Source: Pseudomonadales bacterium (GTDB lineage Bacteria > Pseudomonadota > Gammaproteobacteria > Pseudomonadales > Ketobacteraceae). Taken from it: DNA of 64,000 nt. Positions 18,311 to 26,706 of this stretch are shown here, piece by piece. Every line of letters starts with the position of its first letter. Position 1 is the stretch's first letter. Under the pieces are notes generated by a model, which was not told the origin of the DNA, searched no databases, and worked only from the letters and a program-made list of their open reading frames with translations. The position numbers and the translations under genes are program-made. Where the stretch lies: assembly GCA_002701845.1 (NCBI GenBank), contig NZXG01000055.1, positions 1 to 64,000 of the forward strand. Reading direction: 5' to 3'.

Positions 18311-19741
18311 TCAGAACGGGTTGCGGATCACCATCAGCCGCAGCTCGGTCATATCCTCCATGGCCCAGCGGATACCCTCGCGCCCCAGGCCGCTGTCCTT
18401 GACCCCGCCGTAGGGCATATGGTCCACCCGCCAGGACGGGATATCACCGATGACCACGCCGCCCACATCCAGTTCGTCCCAGGCCTGCTGGGCCCGATAG
18501 AGGTCGCGGGTGAAAATGCCGGCCTGGAGGCCAAAGCGGCTGTCGTTCACGGTTTTCAGCACCTGATCGTAATCGTCAAACGGCGCCAGCACCGCCACCG
18601 GACCGAAGGCTTCCTCGGCGCACACCGCCTGACCGGGGTCCACGTTTTCCAGCAGAGTGGCCTGCAGCATGGTACCGTCCAGTTCACCACCGCAGAGCAG
18701 GGTGGCGCCGGCATCCACCGCCTCCTTGATCCAGCCGTGCAGACGACTGGCTTCCCCTTCGCTGATCATGGGGCCGATAAAGGTATTGGGATCCTTGGGG
18801 TCGCCGCTGACCAGTGCCTTGGTTTTGCCCACCAGTTGTTCCTTGAACGGCTCGTAAATATCCCGGTGCACATAGATCCGCTGTACCCCGATACAGCTTT
18901 GACCGGACTGATAAAAGGCGCCGAAGATAATGCGCGCCACCGCGTCCTCCAGATCCCAGTCCTTGTCCACCACACAGGCGGCGTTGCCACCCAGCTCCAG
19001 AATCACCGGTTTTTTGCCGGCCCGGGCCTTCAGTTTCCAGCCCACATCCGGCGAGCCGGTGAAGCTCAGCAGTTTGAGCCGGTCGTCTTCGGTGAGCAGA
19101 TCGGCGCTGTCCCGGCGACAGGGCAGGATGGAAAACGCCCCCTTGGGCAGATCCGTCTCCGCCAGAATTTCCCCGATCAGCAGGGCGCCGATGGGGGTGA
19201 GGCTGGCGGGCTTGAGCACGAAGGGACAGCCAACGGCGATGGCCGGGGCCACCTTGTGTGCCGCCAGATTAAGGGGGAAATTAAACGGGCTGATAAAGGC
19301 GCAGGGGCCGATGGGCACCCGCTTGGTCATGCCGCTATAGGCCTTGGCCCGGGCGCTGATGTCCAGGGGAATGGTCTCGCCGTACAGGCGGGGGGTTTCC
19401 TCGGCGGCAATCTTGAAAGTATCGATCAGCCGGGTCACTTCCCCCTTGGCGTCATTGATGGGTTTGCCCGCCTCCACGCACAGGGCGTAGGCCAGCTCCT
19501 CGCTGCGTTCCCGGAATCGTGCCACACAATGCTCCAGTACCGCCTGCCGCTCGAACACCGCCATTTTACGCATGGGTTCGGCGGCCTCCACGGCGGCGGC
19601 AATGGCCTTATCCAGCACCTCGGGAGTGGCCAGGGGCACGGCGGTGGCCTGCTCGCCGCTGTACTTGTCATACACCGGCAGGTCCTGATTGGCGTACACC
19701 GCCTCATTGGCCAGGTAGTAAGGATATTCTTTCTTCAGCAT
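18311..19741 (-). CDS. NAD(P)-dependent aldehyde dehydrogenase
   Basis: The 476-residue protein is a complete ALDH superfamily member. Visible parts are the cofactor-binding fold with FTGSPDVGWKLK, the general-base Glu in ILELGGNAACVV, and the catalytic Cys in YQSGQSCIGVQRIYVH. The closest types I recall are the lactaldehyde/glyceraldehyde-3-phosphate-like or SSADH-like groups. It oxidises an aldehyde to a carboxylate. With a thioesterase and an iron alcohol dehydrogenase directly upstream on the same strand (gaps of about 36 bases each), it forms a cassette that would take an alcohol to an acid. AAGG lies before the ATG. Confidence 0.9.
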   Translation of the reverse strand: MLKKEYPYYLANEAVYANQDLPVYDKYSGEQATAVPLATPEVLDKAIAAAVEAAEPMRKMAVFERQAVLEHCVARFRERSEELAYALCVEAGKPINDAKGEVTRLIDTFKIAAEETPRLYGETIPLDISARAKAYSGMTKRVPIGPCAFISPFNFPLNLAAHKVAPAIAVGCPFVLKPASLTPIGALLIGEILAETDLPKGAFSILPCRRDSADLLTEDDRLKLLSFTGSPDVGWKLKARAGKKPVILELGGNAACVVDKDWDLEDAVARIIFGAFYQSGQSCIGVQRIYVHRDIYEPFKEQLVGKTKALVSGDPKDPNTFIGPMISEGEASRLHGWIKEAVDAGATLLCGGELDGTMLQATLLENVDPGQAVCAEEAFGPVAVLAPFDDYDQVLKTVNDSRFGLQAGIFTRDLYRAQQAWDELDVGGVVIGDIPSWRVDHMPYGGVKDSGLGREGIRWAMEDMTELRLMVIRNPF

Positions 19742-19751
19742 GAGAGTACCT

Positions 19752-19778
19752 TAAATGGACGATCTAAAATGGACGACC
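19752..19778. repeat. Two tandem 13-14 bp near-repeats between ALDH and thioesterase genes
   Basis: The sequences TAAATGGACGATC and TAAAATGGACGACC lie side by side and fill almost the whole intergenic gap; the second reaches the stop codon of the thioesterase gene. They could be a small replication-slippage duplication. No regulatory role is evident. Confidence 0.5.
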
Positions 19779-20218
19779 TAGTCTTGAATCAGCAGTTGCT
19801 CAAGCGCGTGGCGAATCCCCGCGGGAATGGGGACTGACTGGTTCTCCGCGCGATTGACGAACACGTGAATAAAATCCCCGTAAGCGCAGGCGGTTTCCCC
19901 GTCCTGTTTGAAAATGCCCACGCCGTAGGTCACCGAGCTGTTGCCCAGCCGGTTTACCCGCAATCCCGCCTCGATCTCATCGGGGTAAGCGATGGGAGAC
20001 AGGTAACTGCAGTTGGAACTGACTACATAGCCTACCACCGGCGCATTGTGGATATCCAGGCCGCCCGCTTCAATAAGGTAACGATTTACTGCAGAGTCGA
20101 AGTAGGAATAGTAGGTGACATTGTTGACGTGACCATAGAGGTCATTGTCCATCCAGCGGGTGGTGATCGGATAGAACCGGCGGTAGTCGTTACGCCGAAT
20201 GGGTCGGTGGTCGCTCAT
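19778..20218 (-). CDS. Hotdog-fold acyl-CoA thioesterase (4-hydroxybenzoyl-CoA thioesterase family)
   Basis: The 146-residue single hotdog domain carries the catalytic segment RWMDNDLYGHVNNVTYYSYF, in which an Asp and the GHVNN motif match the 4HBT/YbgC type. It hydrolyses an acyl-CoA to a free acid and CoA. An AGGAGC site precedes the ATG. It is the middle gene of a three-gene minus-strand cassette with an iron alcohol dehydrogenase and an aldehyde dehydrogenase, which points to processing of an alcohol- or hydroxyacid-derived substrate. The exact acyl group cannot be read from sequence. Confidence 0.88.
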   Translation of the reverse strand: MSDHRPIRRNDYRRFYPITTRWMDNDLYGHVNNVTYYSYFDSAVNRYLIEAGGLDIHNAPVVGYVVSSNCSYLSPIAYPDEIEAGLRVNRLGNSSVTYGVGIFKQDGETACAYGDFIHVFVNRAENQSVPIPAGIRHALEQLLIQD

Positions 20219-20253
20219 GGGACTTGCTCCTGCTGAAACCGTAGTGCCCGGGT

Positions 20254-21417
20254 TTACCAGGCCGCCTGATAAATGGCCAGCGCGTCCTGTTCCGTGACCT
20301 CCCGCGGGTTGTTCACCAGCAGCCGCTGCTGCTGCATGGCATCGGCGGCCAGCTGGCCGAGAAAATCCTCCGGCACCTCGCAGTCCCGCAACCGGCGAGG
20401 CAGGCCCACCCGTTCAATCAATCGCTCCAGCCAACGGATCAGGCGTTCACTCACTTCGGCGTCGGACCCCGGGGTAAAGTCATCCCCCATGATCAGTGGC
20501 GCCAGTTCGGCATACAGGGCGCGGGCACTGGGGGCATTAAATCGCATCACATGGGGTAATACCAGGGAGTTGCTGAGGCCGTGGGGAATGTGGAAATGGC
20601 CCCCCAGGGGATAGGCCAGGGCATGCACCGCCGCCACCGGTGCGTTGGCGAAGGCCTGCCCCGCCAGCAGTGCCCCCAGCAGCATTCGGCTGCGGGCTTC
20701 AATGTCCGTACCCAGCCGCACCGCGGTTAGGATATTGCCCGCCAGCAGGCCCAGGGACTCCCGGGCCAGCATATCGGAATAGGGGTTTTTGCGGTGCACC
20801 GAAGTGTAAGCCTCGATGGCGTGGACCATGGCATCGATACCGGTGGCGGCAGTGACCTGGGGCGGCAGGCCCAGGGTCAGCTCCGCATCCAGCAGGGCAA
20901 TGTCCGGTTGCAGCACCGGGGACACCACCCCGGCCTTGGTGGTCTTGCCGGTGGTGACAATGGCAATGGGGGTCACTTCCGAACCGGTGCCGGCAGTGGT
21001 GGGGATCTGCATCAGCGGCAGGCGCGGCCCCCGGGCATTGCCCACGCCGTAAAGATCCTCCAGTGTCTGGTTGCAGTGGGGATGCGACAGAATTGCCACC
21101 AGCTTGGCCACGTCCATGGAGCTGCCGCCGCCAAAGCCGATCACCGCCCCGGCGTTATGCTGCCGGGCGGCCGCCACCGCCGCGAGGATAGTGCTGTCCG
21201 CCGGGTCCGCTTCCACCTGATCGAATACCGTCGCGTTAATGCCGGCGGCTTCCAGCCCGGGCAACGCCCGCTGCAACAGGCCGGCCTTGCGGATCCCGGC
21301 GTCCGTCACCAACAGCGCGCGATCGGCCCCCTGTTGCTGACACAGCTCCGCCAGCCGGGCCACGCTGCCGGGCTCGTGAATAAGGGTGCGGGTGGTGGAA
21401 AATGTGAAGGCCTGCAT
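20254..21417 (-). CDS. Iron-containing alcohol dehydrogenase
   Basis: The 387-residue group III dehydrogenase has the NAD-binding GFGGGSSMDVAK loop, GTGSEVTPIAIV, and the metal-ligand histidines in DAMVHAIEAYTS, AAVHALAYPLGGHF and IPHGLSNSLVL. Such enzymes interconvert alcohols and aldehydes using an Fe(II) (sometimes Zn) centre in the cytoplasm. GGAGGTG lies before the ATG. It is the first gene of the cassette with the thioesterase and aldehyde dehydrogenase, so together they probably carry an alcohol through its aldehyde to an acid. No dedicated regulator gene is adjacent. Confidence 0.92.
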   Translation of the reverse strand: MQAFTFSTTRTLIHEPGSVARLAELCQQQGADRALLVTDAGIRKAGLLQRALPGLEAAGINATVFDQVEADPADSTILAAVAAARQHNAGAVIGFGGGSSMDVAKLVAILSHPHCNQTLEDLYGVGNARGPRLPLMQIPTTAGTGSEVTPIAIVTTGKTTKAGVVSPVLQPDIALLDAELTLGLPPQVTAATGIDAMVHAIEAYTSVHRKNPYSDMLARESLGLLAGNILTAVRLGTDIEARSRMLLGALLAGQAFANAPVAAVHALAYPLGGHFHIPHGLSNSLVLPHVMRFNAPSARALYAELAPLIMGDDFTPGSDAEVSERLIRWLERLIERVGLPRRLRDCEVPEDFLGQLAADAMQQQRLLVNNPREVTEQDALAIYQAAW

Positions 21418-21537
21418 GGGGCACCTCCGGGAGCAATGTAACAGACTGTGGAAAGACTATGGTACCACGGGGTCGCCGCGCCGGTGGTCCGTCAATGGGT
21501 GGGAAAGAGTGTTAAAACGGGCACCAAGGGGTGTAAA

Positions 21538-22857
21538 ATGACCGGGAAAACAAGAACAATGTGCCTGGAACCTTCTATGACCCTGATGAGAACTGTTGTT
21601 TTTTTCCTGTTACTTGCCATCACCAGCCAAAGTTACGCCCTGTTGCCTCCCCTGCGCCAGATCGATGCCTTTAAGGTGATCACCGTGGAAGGGGAGGATA
21701 TGCCCTGGGTGTTGGGCCTGCCATTGAGCGAGCTGTCCCTGGCGGCCATGGTGGATGGCGTAATGGAACCCATCCCGTTTCAGATCGACCAGTACAACAC
21801 CGGCGGCGCCGTGTATTTCGAAGGCTGGCATGTGCCCCTGGCCGGTGAGCCGGGGGTGATGGACGGTACCGACAAACTGCTGTTTCTGTTCAAGGACGCC
21901 GGCGCCCGGCGCGATCCCAGAGCCCCCTATGATGGGGAAATGGTGGCGGAAATCCTGACCCGGGACCGTAATGGCGTGGAGCGTTTTGTCTATCTGGTGC
22001 GTAACTCCCGGCTGCGGGCGGATGAACAATACGTGCGCTACAGCGCGGATCTGGGGCTGGTGGAAACCGATTTCTACAGCCTGCGTTACAATCCGGAAAA
22101 CCATCTGAAGTGGGACGATTTCAGCTTTGTAAATTATGTGGGTGACCGGCCCCTGGACTCCATGAAGCTGCGTCTGGATACCGGCATTTTAACGCCGGTG
22201 ACCGGCACCGAACTGAACAACGACCAGATGGTGGCGCTGCCCACCGGTGAAATCATCGGGCCGATCCGCACCACCACCCAGCTCAACTTCACTCTGTACG
22301 TGGTGAAGCTGCCGATTCTGAAACTCAGCATGCAGATCCATCACCTGCCCAAGGGCCTGATGTACGATGTGCGGGGGATTATTCCCGAGTTGCGGCGCAA
22401 GCTGCTGGTGGACCCCTCCCTCACCATGTCCCTGGACGCCAACCAGCTGGTGGGGGCCAATACCTACACCGCCAACTGGACCGAAACCCCGGCGGTGGTG
22501 GACGGCAAGATTTCGGATAACGAAAAAGCCATGATCGAAGCGGGGCTGGATCAGGAGCACAACTGGATCTGGCTCACTTCAAAGCGCAATCTGGACGCCA
22601 TCGCTTTTGTGGATTATCTGGGGGATTTCAATGAGCCCATGCGTCTGCTGTACGAGGATGACTTCGAGCGGGAGGATCCGCCGGAGGTATTCCCCGGACA
22701 GATGCCCAATGTGGGCTACGGTATTACCCGCTTCCCCATGCGGGGGTTCCTGGGGTTTGTGGTCAGTCTGTTCTTCAGTGACGGCTTTGAGGGGCAACCG
22801 GAAGACTTTGTGGAATACGCCCGTACCCTGCCGGAGCTGGAAATACGGGCGATGTAG
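21538..22857 (+). CDS. Exported protein of unknown function, about 439 aa
   Basis: I chose the ATG at 21538 because AAGGGG lies about 10 bases before it. The frame is open from 21448 and a Met at 21577 is also possible. A signal peptide with a long n-region ends near SQSYA. The mature protein is rich in beta-type, acidic sequence, has no cysteines in its core and no membrane segment except a weak one near the C-terminus (FLGFVVSLFF). I do not recognise the family. It faces away from the iron alcohol dehydrogenase gene and is convergent with the next two exported-protein genes. Confidence 0.65.
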   Translation: MTGKTRTMCLEPSMTLMRTVVFFLLLAITSQSYALLPPLRQIDAFKVITVEGEDMPWVLGLPLSELSLAAMVDGVMEPIPFQIDQYNTGGAVYFEGWHVPLAGEPGVMDGTDKLLFLFKDAGARRDPRAPYDGEMVAEILTRDRNGVERFVYLVRNSRLRADEQYVRYSADLGLVETDFYSLRYNPENHLKWDDFSFVNYVGDRPLDSMKLRLDTGILTPVTGTELNNDQMVALPTGEIIGPIRTTTQLNFTLYVVKLPILKLSMQIHHLPKGLMYDVRGIIPELRRKLLVDPSLTMSLDANQLVGANTYTANWTETPAVVDGKISDNEKAMIEAGLDQEHNWIWLTSKRNLDAIAFVDYLGDFNEPMRLLYEDDFEREDPPEVFPGQMPNVGYGITRFPMRGFLGFVVSLFFSDGFEGQPEDFVEYARTLPELEIRAM

Positions 22858-22867
22858 GTAACCGGGC

Positions 22868-23374
22868 TTACTCGGTTTCGCCTTCGTGCAACCGGGCCTG
22901 GGCCAGGGAAAACTGACAGGTGGGGCTCTCGTTGCCCCGCACTTTGCTGGACAGCTTGAGCTGTTTGCCATCGGTGACAATGGAGTAGCCACCGTCCCGC
23001 TGTACCACCTTCAGTTCCACGTTGTTGTCATTCATGATCAGGTTCTGGAACAGAATCTTTTTGAATGACTGGTGGGGGTGATCGATATAAAACTCATTGT
23101 AAAAATCCCCGTTTTCCACACTCATGGTGACGAAAGTGGTTTCGCCACTGGTGTAGAAGTTGGCGTTGCAGGTCTGGTTGTTGCCGGACTCCCCCTGCAG
23201 CTCCACCCGACCCACTCCGGAGCGGAACCGGCTCAGGGTGTCATTGAGTAAATTTTTGAATTCCTGATGCACCGCGCCATTTTCCCGCGGTACCTTGACG
23301 ATGGTGTTATCGGCCCAGGCCAGACTGGCTCCCAGGGCTGTGGTGATACAGATTGCTGTGGTTAAGGTTTTCAT
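22868..23374 (-). CDS. Small exported protein of unknown function
   Basis: 168 residues with a clear signal peptide (MKTLTTAICITTALGASLAWA) and two cysteines in the mature part. GGAGGCG lies before the ATG. The mature sequence is beta-like and polar, suggesting a periplasmic soluble protein. It is 18 bases downstream of the coiled-coil hydrolase-like gene on the same strand, so the two are probably an operon. I do not recognise the family. Confidence 0.6.
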   Translation of the reverse strand: MKTLTTAICITTALGASLAWADNTIVKVPRENGAVHQEFKNLLNDTLSRFRSGVGRVELQGESGNNQTCNANFYTSGETTFVTMSVENGDFYNEFYIDHPHQSFKKILFQNLIMNDNNVELKVVQRDGGYSIVTDGKQLKLSSKVRGNESPTCQFSLAQARLHEGETE

Positions 23375-23392
23375 GGCACCGCCTCCACATTG

Positions 23393-24991
23393 TTATCGTA
23401 AATGTCGCACCAGCAGTTTGGGCAACACTTTGGCTTCTTCGGCCAGTAGTAATTGGTGAGCATTCTCGGCACCGGCGAAATACACCCGGCGCTGATCCGC
23501 TTCGGTTCCGTTTTCGATGGCAAAGCGGCCGGATGCGGTGGGAACCCGCACCACGTTGCCGTTGGCGTCGATACTGGGAATCTGGCGTTGGAAATCCAGG
23601 GGGCCACCGGCATCTTTCTGCCAGCGGTTATAAAAATATTTAATGTTGGCGGTGATCAGCCGCTTCTGCGAAGACTTAATGCACTCGATATACTCAGCGT
23701 TGGTCATGGTGTTGTCCGGGTCCGGCTTGATGCAGGTACCTTTGGTGCGATAGACGATATTGGCCCGCAATCCGGCATCACCCATGGGGTCCAGTACGCC
23801 GAGGAAATCCACGGTCCGGTTCTCGGCGTAAGCGATCTCGGTGGCCGCTTCGATGGCGGCTCCGCCCCCCAGACCATGGCCGATGAGCAACAACTTGGCG
23901 TCTTTGGGGATGGCCTGGATGTAGGCCTTGAAGGCCTGTTTGAAACCACCCTCGGCGGCGTTGTCCCCGTCGCCAAAGCCGTTCCAGCGGGCCTGGATGT
24001 ATTTGGCGCCATAGGATTCCACCCAGCTTTTCAGGTGCAGGGTGTTTTCGATATCCGGTTCCTGATCCCCGGAGATCACAAACACATAGGAAGGATAATC
24101 ACCCACCTCCGGTGTGAATGTTTTCGCGGCCGGTGCGGTGGCCGCGGGGCTGGCGCCGACGGGAGCCGTGGTCTGCAGATTTTGCTGGCGTGAACTCTGT
24201 TCCCGCTTAAAGCTGGACACCAATCGATTGAAGCGGTCGGTCTCTTGGTTCAGGCGGCCTTCTATGGCAGCCAATTGTTGCCGTGATTGAGTCAGTTCCC
24301 GGGCCGCCGCGTCCCGTTGTTGCAGCAGGCCCGCCAGTTTGGGGTCGGCGTTTAACGCGGACTCATCCACATCCTCTTTCTGGCTGGCCAGTTGTGTCTC
24401 CAGTTGCGCCAGCTTATCCCGCGCCGCCGCCAGCTCCTCCTGCAGCGGTTGTTTGCGCTGGGCCAGGGTGGCCAACTGGCGGCGGTATTCCGCCTGGCGG
24501 GCCTCATAATCACTTTGGGCCAGCCGTTGTTTGAGCATGTTCAGGGCGGCGTGACGCTGTTGATCCCGCTCCATGTCCCGTTCCACGATATCGATATCGA
24601 AATCCACCAGGGCGATGTCTTTTTCAATGCCCTCAATGGCAAAGGACTGACGCTTGTAATCACGCTTGGCCTCGTGGAACTGCTTGCGCTCGACGGTACG
24701 CTCCGCGCGCAGGGATTTGCGGGTATCCAGTATCTGCCGGTCCAGCGACCAGACCCGGCGCTCCAGTGCATTGATGGAGTTTTCCAGTTGCGATTGCTGG
24801 TTTCTCAGTTGTTTCAGGCGGGCATCGCTGGCATTGATATCGCCCTGGGTGACCGCCTGGGCTCCACCGCACAGCATCAGGGTCAGTAGCGCCAGCCAGC
24901 GCCAATATGAGAGAAGGCCGCCAAAGGGCCCGGTTCGTTTCAATAAGCTCGCCATCATGTTCAGCAATCTAGTTATAGTTATTCCTTGCAA
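23393..24991 (-). CDS. Exported coiled-coil protein with a C-terminal alpha/beta-hydrolase-like domain
   Basis: Up to 532 residues. The start is uncertain: a TTG at 24991 or the ATGs at 24958 and 24955 have no convincing binding site. A signal or anchor (LALLTLMLCGGAQA) is followed by about 210 residues of uninterrupted heptad-like Gln/Glu/Leu/Arg-rich coiled coil, an Ala/Thr/Pro linker (about 275-295), and a globular domain. That domain contains LLLIGHGLGGGAAIEAATEI, the hydrolase nucleophile elbow pattern with Gly-His-Gly in place of Gly-x-Ser. The usual nucleophile is therefore not evident (GHGLG). It may be a structural or degenerate hydrolase in the periplasm. The combination of domains is unfamiliar to me. 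Confidence 0.6.
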   Translation of the reverse strand: MQGITITRLLNMMASLLKRTGPFGGLLSYWRWLALLTLMLCGGAQAVTQGDINASDARLKQLRNQQSQLENSINALERRVWSLDRQILDTRKSLRAERTVERKQFHEAKRDYKRQSFAIEGIEKDIALVDFDIDIVERDMERDQQRHAALNMLKQRLAQSDYEARQAEYRRQLATLAQRKQPLQEELAAARDKLAQLETQLASQKEDVDESALNADPKLAGLLQQRDAAARELTQSRQQLAAIEGRLNQETDRFNRLVSSFKREQSSRQQNLQTTAPVGASPAATAPAAKTFTPEVGDYPSYVFVISGDQEPDIENTLHLKSWVESYGAKYIQARWNGFGDGDNAAEGGFKQAFKAYIQAIPKDAKLLLIGHGLGGGAAIEAATEIAYAENRTVDFLGVLDPMGDAGLRANIVYRTKGTCIKPDPDNTMTNAEYIECIKSSQKRLITANIKYFYNRWQKDAGGPLDFQRQIPSIDANGNVVRVPTASGRFAIENGTEADQRRVYFAGAENAHQLLLAEEAKVLPKLLVRHLR

Positions 24992-25251
24992 CAGTCACCG
25001 CGCTTGTTGTTATACCGTCTGCCGCCGGAGATCGGGTATATGAAAGGGAGATAATCGTATTCCCAATCTGTGACCTGGTTCTCAATGGAGAATAAGTCGC
25101 TTCTGACACCGATTCAAGTCCGGGGCGGGCCCCGCCGTCGGGGGCGGTTATTGCGTGGCGCTTCCCCAAAGACTGATAGTGCCATAACCCTGTGTTAATT
25201 ACTGTGGCGTCCCTGTAAATCGCGGGTACAAAAAACATTCAGGTATAAAAA
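24992..25251. other. Intergenic stretch without a recognisable gene
   Basis: This gap lies between two minus-strand units and should hold the promoter of the coiled-coil gene. I see a short GC palindrome (CGGGGC-GG-GCCCCG at 25121-25134) but no tRNA fold, no clear -35/-10 pair and no credible reading frame. The 89-codon minus frame crossing it has no coding character. Confidence 0.4.
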
Positions 25252-25274
25252 AAGGGGTGCTTATTGCACCCCTT
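25245..25274 (-). terminator. Rho-independent terminator of the DUF1302/DUF1329 operon
   Basis: Read on the minus strand, AAGGGGTGC and GCACCCCTT pair around a 5-base loop (25252-25274) and are followed by a run of seven Ts. It lies about 30 bases after the stop of the DUF1329 gene. Confidence 0.9.
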
Positions 25275-25306
25275 AATGTTTGTTATTTCAATGGCTTACT
25301 CAAGCC

Positions 25307-26680
25307 TTAGCGAACCCCGCTGCGGCGTAGCGCCGCCGGCTGGAATTCCCGCTTGGAGAATTCCACATTGAAGTTGGTGCCACTGGCTTCGTTGTTCTCA
25401 AATCCCAGAGCCAGATAACGGCCGGCATTGAGGTCATACAGAGTTTCCATGGCGTAGCCCTGCACATCCACGTTGTAGTAGAACAGCTGGTGGGCCTCCG
25501 CCACCCGCCACAGGTTACCGCGGCCGTCGTAGTGGTCGATCACCGCCGCCAGCCAGGTGTCCTCATCCAGGAAGAACACGCGCTTGGCGTAGATGTGGCG
25601 GGTGCCGTCCCGCAGGTTGGCCTCCACTTCCCACACCCGGTGCAGCTCGTAGCGGGCCAGATCCTGGTTCAGGTGGCCGGGCAGGATCATGTCATCATAG
25701 GGAATGCCTTTCTCATCCATTTTGTAGGAGTTATAGGCGATGTACATTTCCCGCTTGCCTTTCAAGGTCCAGTCATAGCGGTCCGGCGAGCCGTTGTAGA
25801 GGTCGAAGTTGTCGGAAGTGCGCATGCCGTCCGACGCGGTGCCGGGGCCGTCGTAAGCCACCTGGGGCGCACGCCGTACCCGGCGCTGACCGGCGTTATA
25901 GATCCAGGCCCGGCGGGGCTCCTTCACCTGGTCGATGGTCTCGTGCACCAGCAGCACATTGCCCGCCAGGCGGGCCGGAGCGGTGACCTGTTGCTTGAAA
26001 TAGAACATCACGTTGTCGTCTTCACCGGGCACATAGTCGGTGAGCTGGTTGGTCACCGCCAGCTGGTCCTTGAACATCACCATGCTGTAGGCGCCGTTAG
26101 CCTGGGGCGTCACCTGGCCGATGGTGCGTTCCAGGGAATCCCCCCGCCAGCGGCCGATGTGGTTCCAGATCGCCTCCAGACCAATCTGCGGAATGGGGAA
26201 GGGAAAGCCCTGCAGATTCAGATTCTTAAGGCCGGTGGCGCCCACGGTTTCGGTTTCCAGGGCGTTCTGTTTGGTGAGCTTCTGAATCCGCTCCGGCATG
26301 TGATAGGGGCGGCGGCTTTTGTACACCGGCATCTTGAAGCTGTCCGGGTACTTTTTGAACATGGCAATCTGGCCCGGGCTCAGCTTGTCCTTGTACTGGT
26401 CCAGATTCTGGGCGGTGATGGTGAACAGGGGTTTGTCATCCGGGAACGGATTGCAGAGAAACTCGCTGCCATCGTAGCAATCGGGGTTGCCGGTCATGCC
26501 GCCGGTCCACTTGGGAATGGTGCCGGCGGCATTGCCGTTCACCTCGGCGCCACTGGGGGTGAGCTCGTTCCCCAGCATCTCGGCTTTTTCCGGCGGCACC
26601 TTGGCCAGGGCCGGCGCGGTGGCCAGGGAGGCGGCCAGCAGGGTGCCGGCCAGGACTGTCATTTTATGCTTTGCATTCAT
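25307..26680 (-). CDS. DUF1329 exported protein
   Basis: About 457 residues from the ATG at 26680, which is at the right distance from AAGGAA (an ATG six bases earlier is too close). A signal peptide ends near APALAKV. The stretches EMLGNELTPSGAEVNGNAAG and FFLDEDTWLAAVIDHYDGRG are typical of DUF1329 proteins. These resemble LolA/LolB-like outer-membrane lipoprotein-sorting folds and are nearly always encoded beside a DUF1302 gene. The pair is common in pseudomonads and marine hydrocarbon degraders and is thought to act at the cell envelope, perhaps in transport of hydrophobic compounds. The exact role is unknown. It ends at a strong terminator. Confidence 0.88.
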   Translation of the reverse strand: MNAKHKMTVLAGTLLAASLATAPALAKVPPEKAEMLGNELTPSGAEVNGNAAGTIPKWTGGMTGNPDCYDGSEFLCNPFPDDKPLFTITAQNLDQYKDKLSPGQIAMFKKYPDSFKMPVYKSRRPYHMPERIQKLTKQNALETETVGATGLKNLNLQGFPFPIPQIGLEAIWNHIGRWRGDSLERTIGQVTPQANGAYSMVMFKDQLAVTNQLTDYVPGEDDNVMFYFKQQVTAPARLAGNVLLVHETIDQVKEPRRAWIYNAGQRRVRRAPQVAYDGPGTASDGMRTSDNFDLYNGSPDRYDWTLKGKREMYIAYNSYKMDEKGIPYDDMILPGHLNQDLARYELHRVWEVEANLRDGTRHIYAKRVFFLDEDTWLAAVIDHYDGRGNLWRVAEAHQLFYYNVDVQGYAMETLYDLNAGRYLALGFENNEASGTNFNVEFSKREFQPAALRRSGVR

Positions 26681-26706
26681 AATCATTTCCTTGGTTCCCC
26701 CACAAC

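Noticed and set aside
18041-19837. Plus-strand open frame of 598 codons opposite the aldehyde dehydrogenase and thioesterase
   Set aside because: It is the antisense shadow of well-recognised genes in GC-rich DNA. It has no binding site and no recognisable domain.
25080-25150. tRNA-like T-loop words (GATTCAAGTCC) next to a GC-rich palindrome
   Set aside because: No acceptor stem, anticodon arm or D arm could be paired around it.
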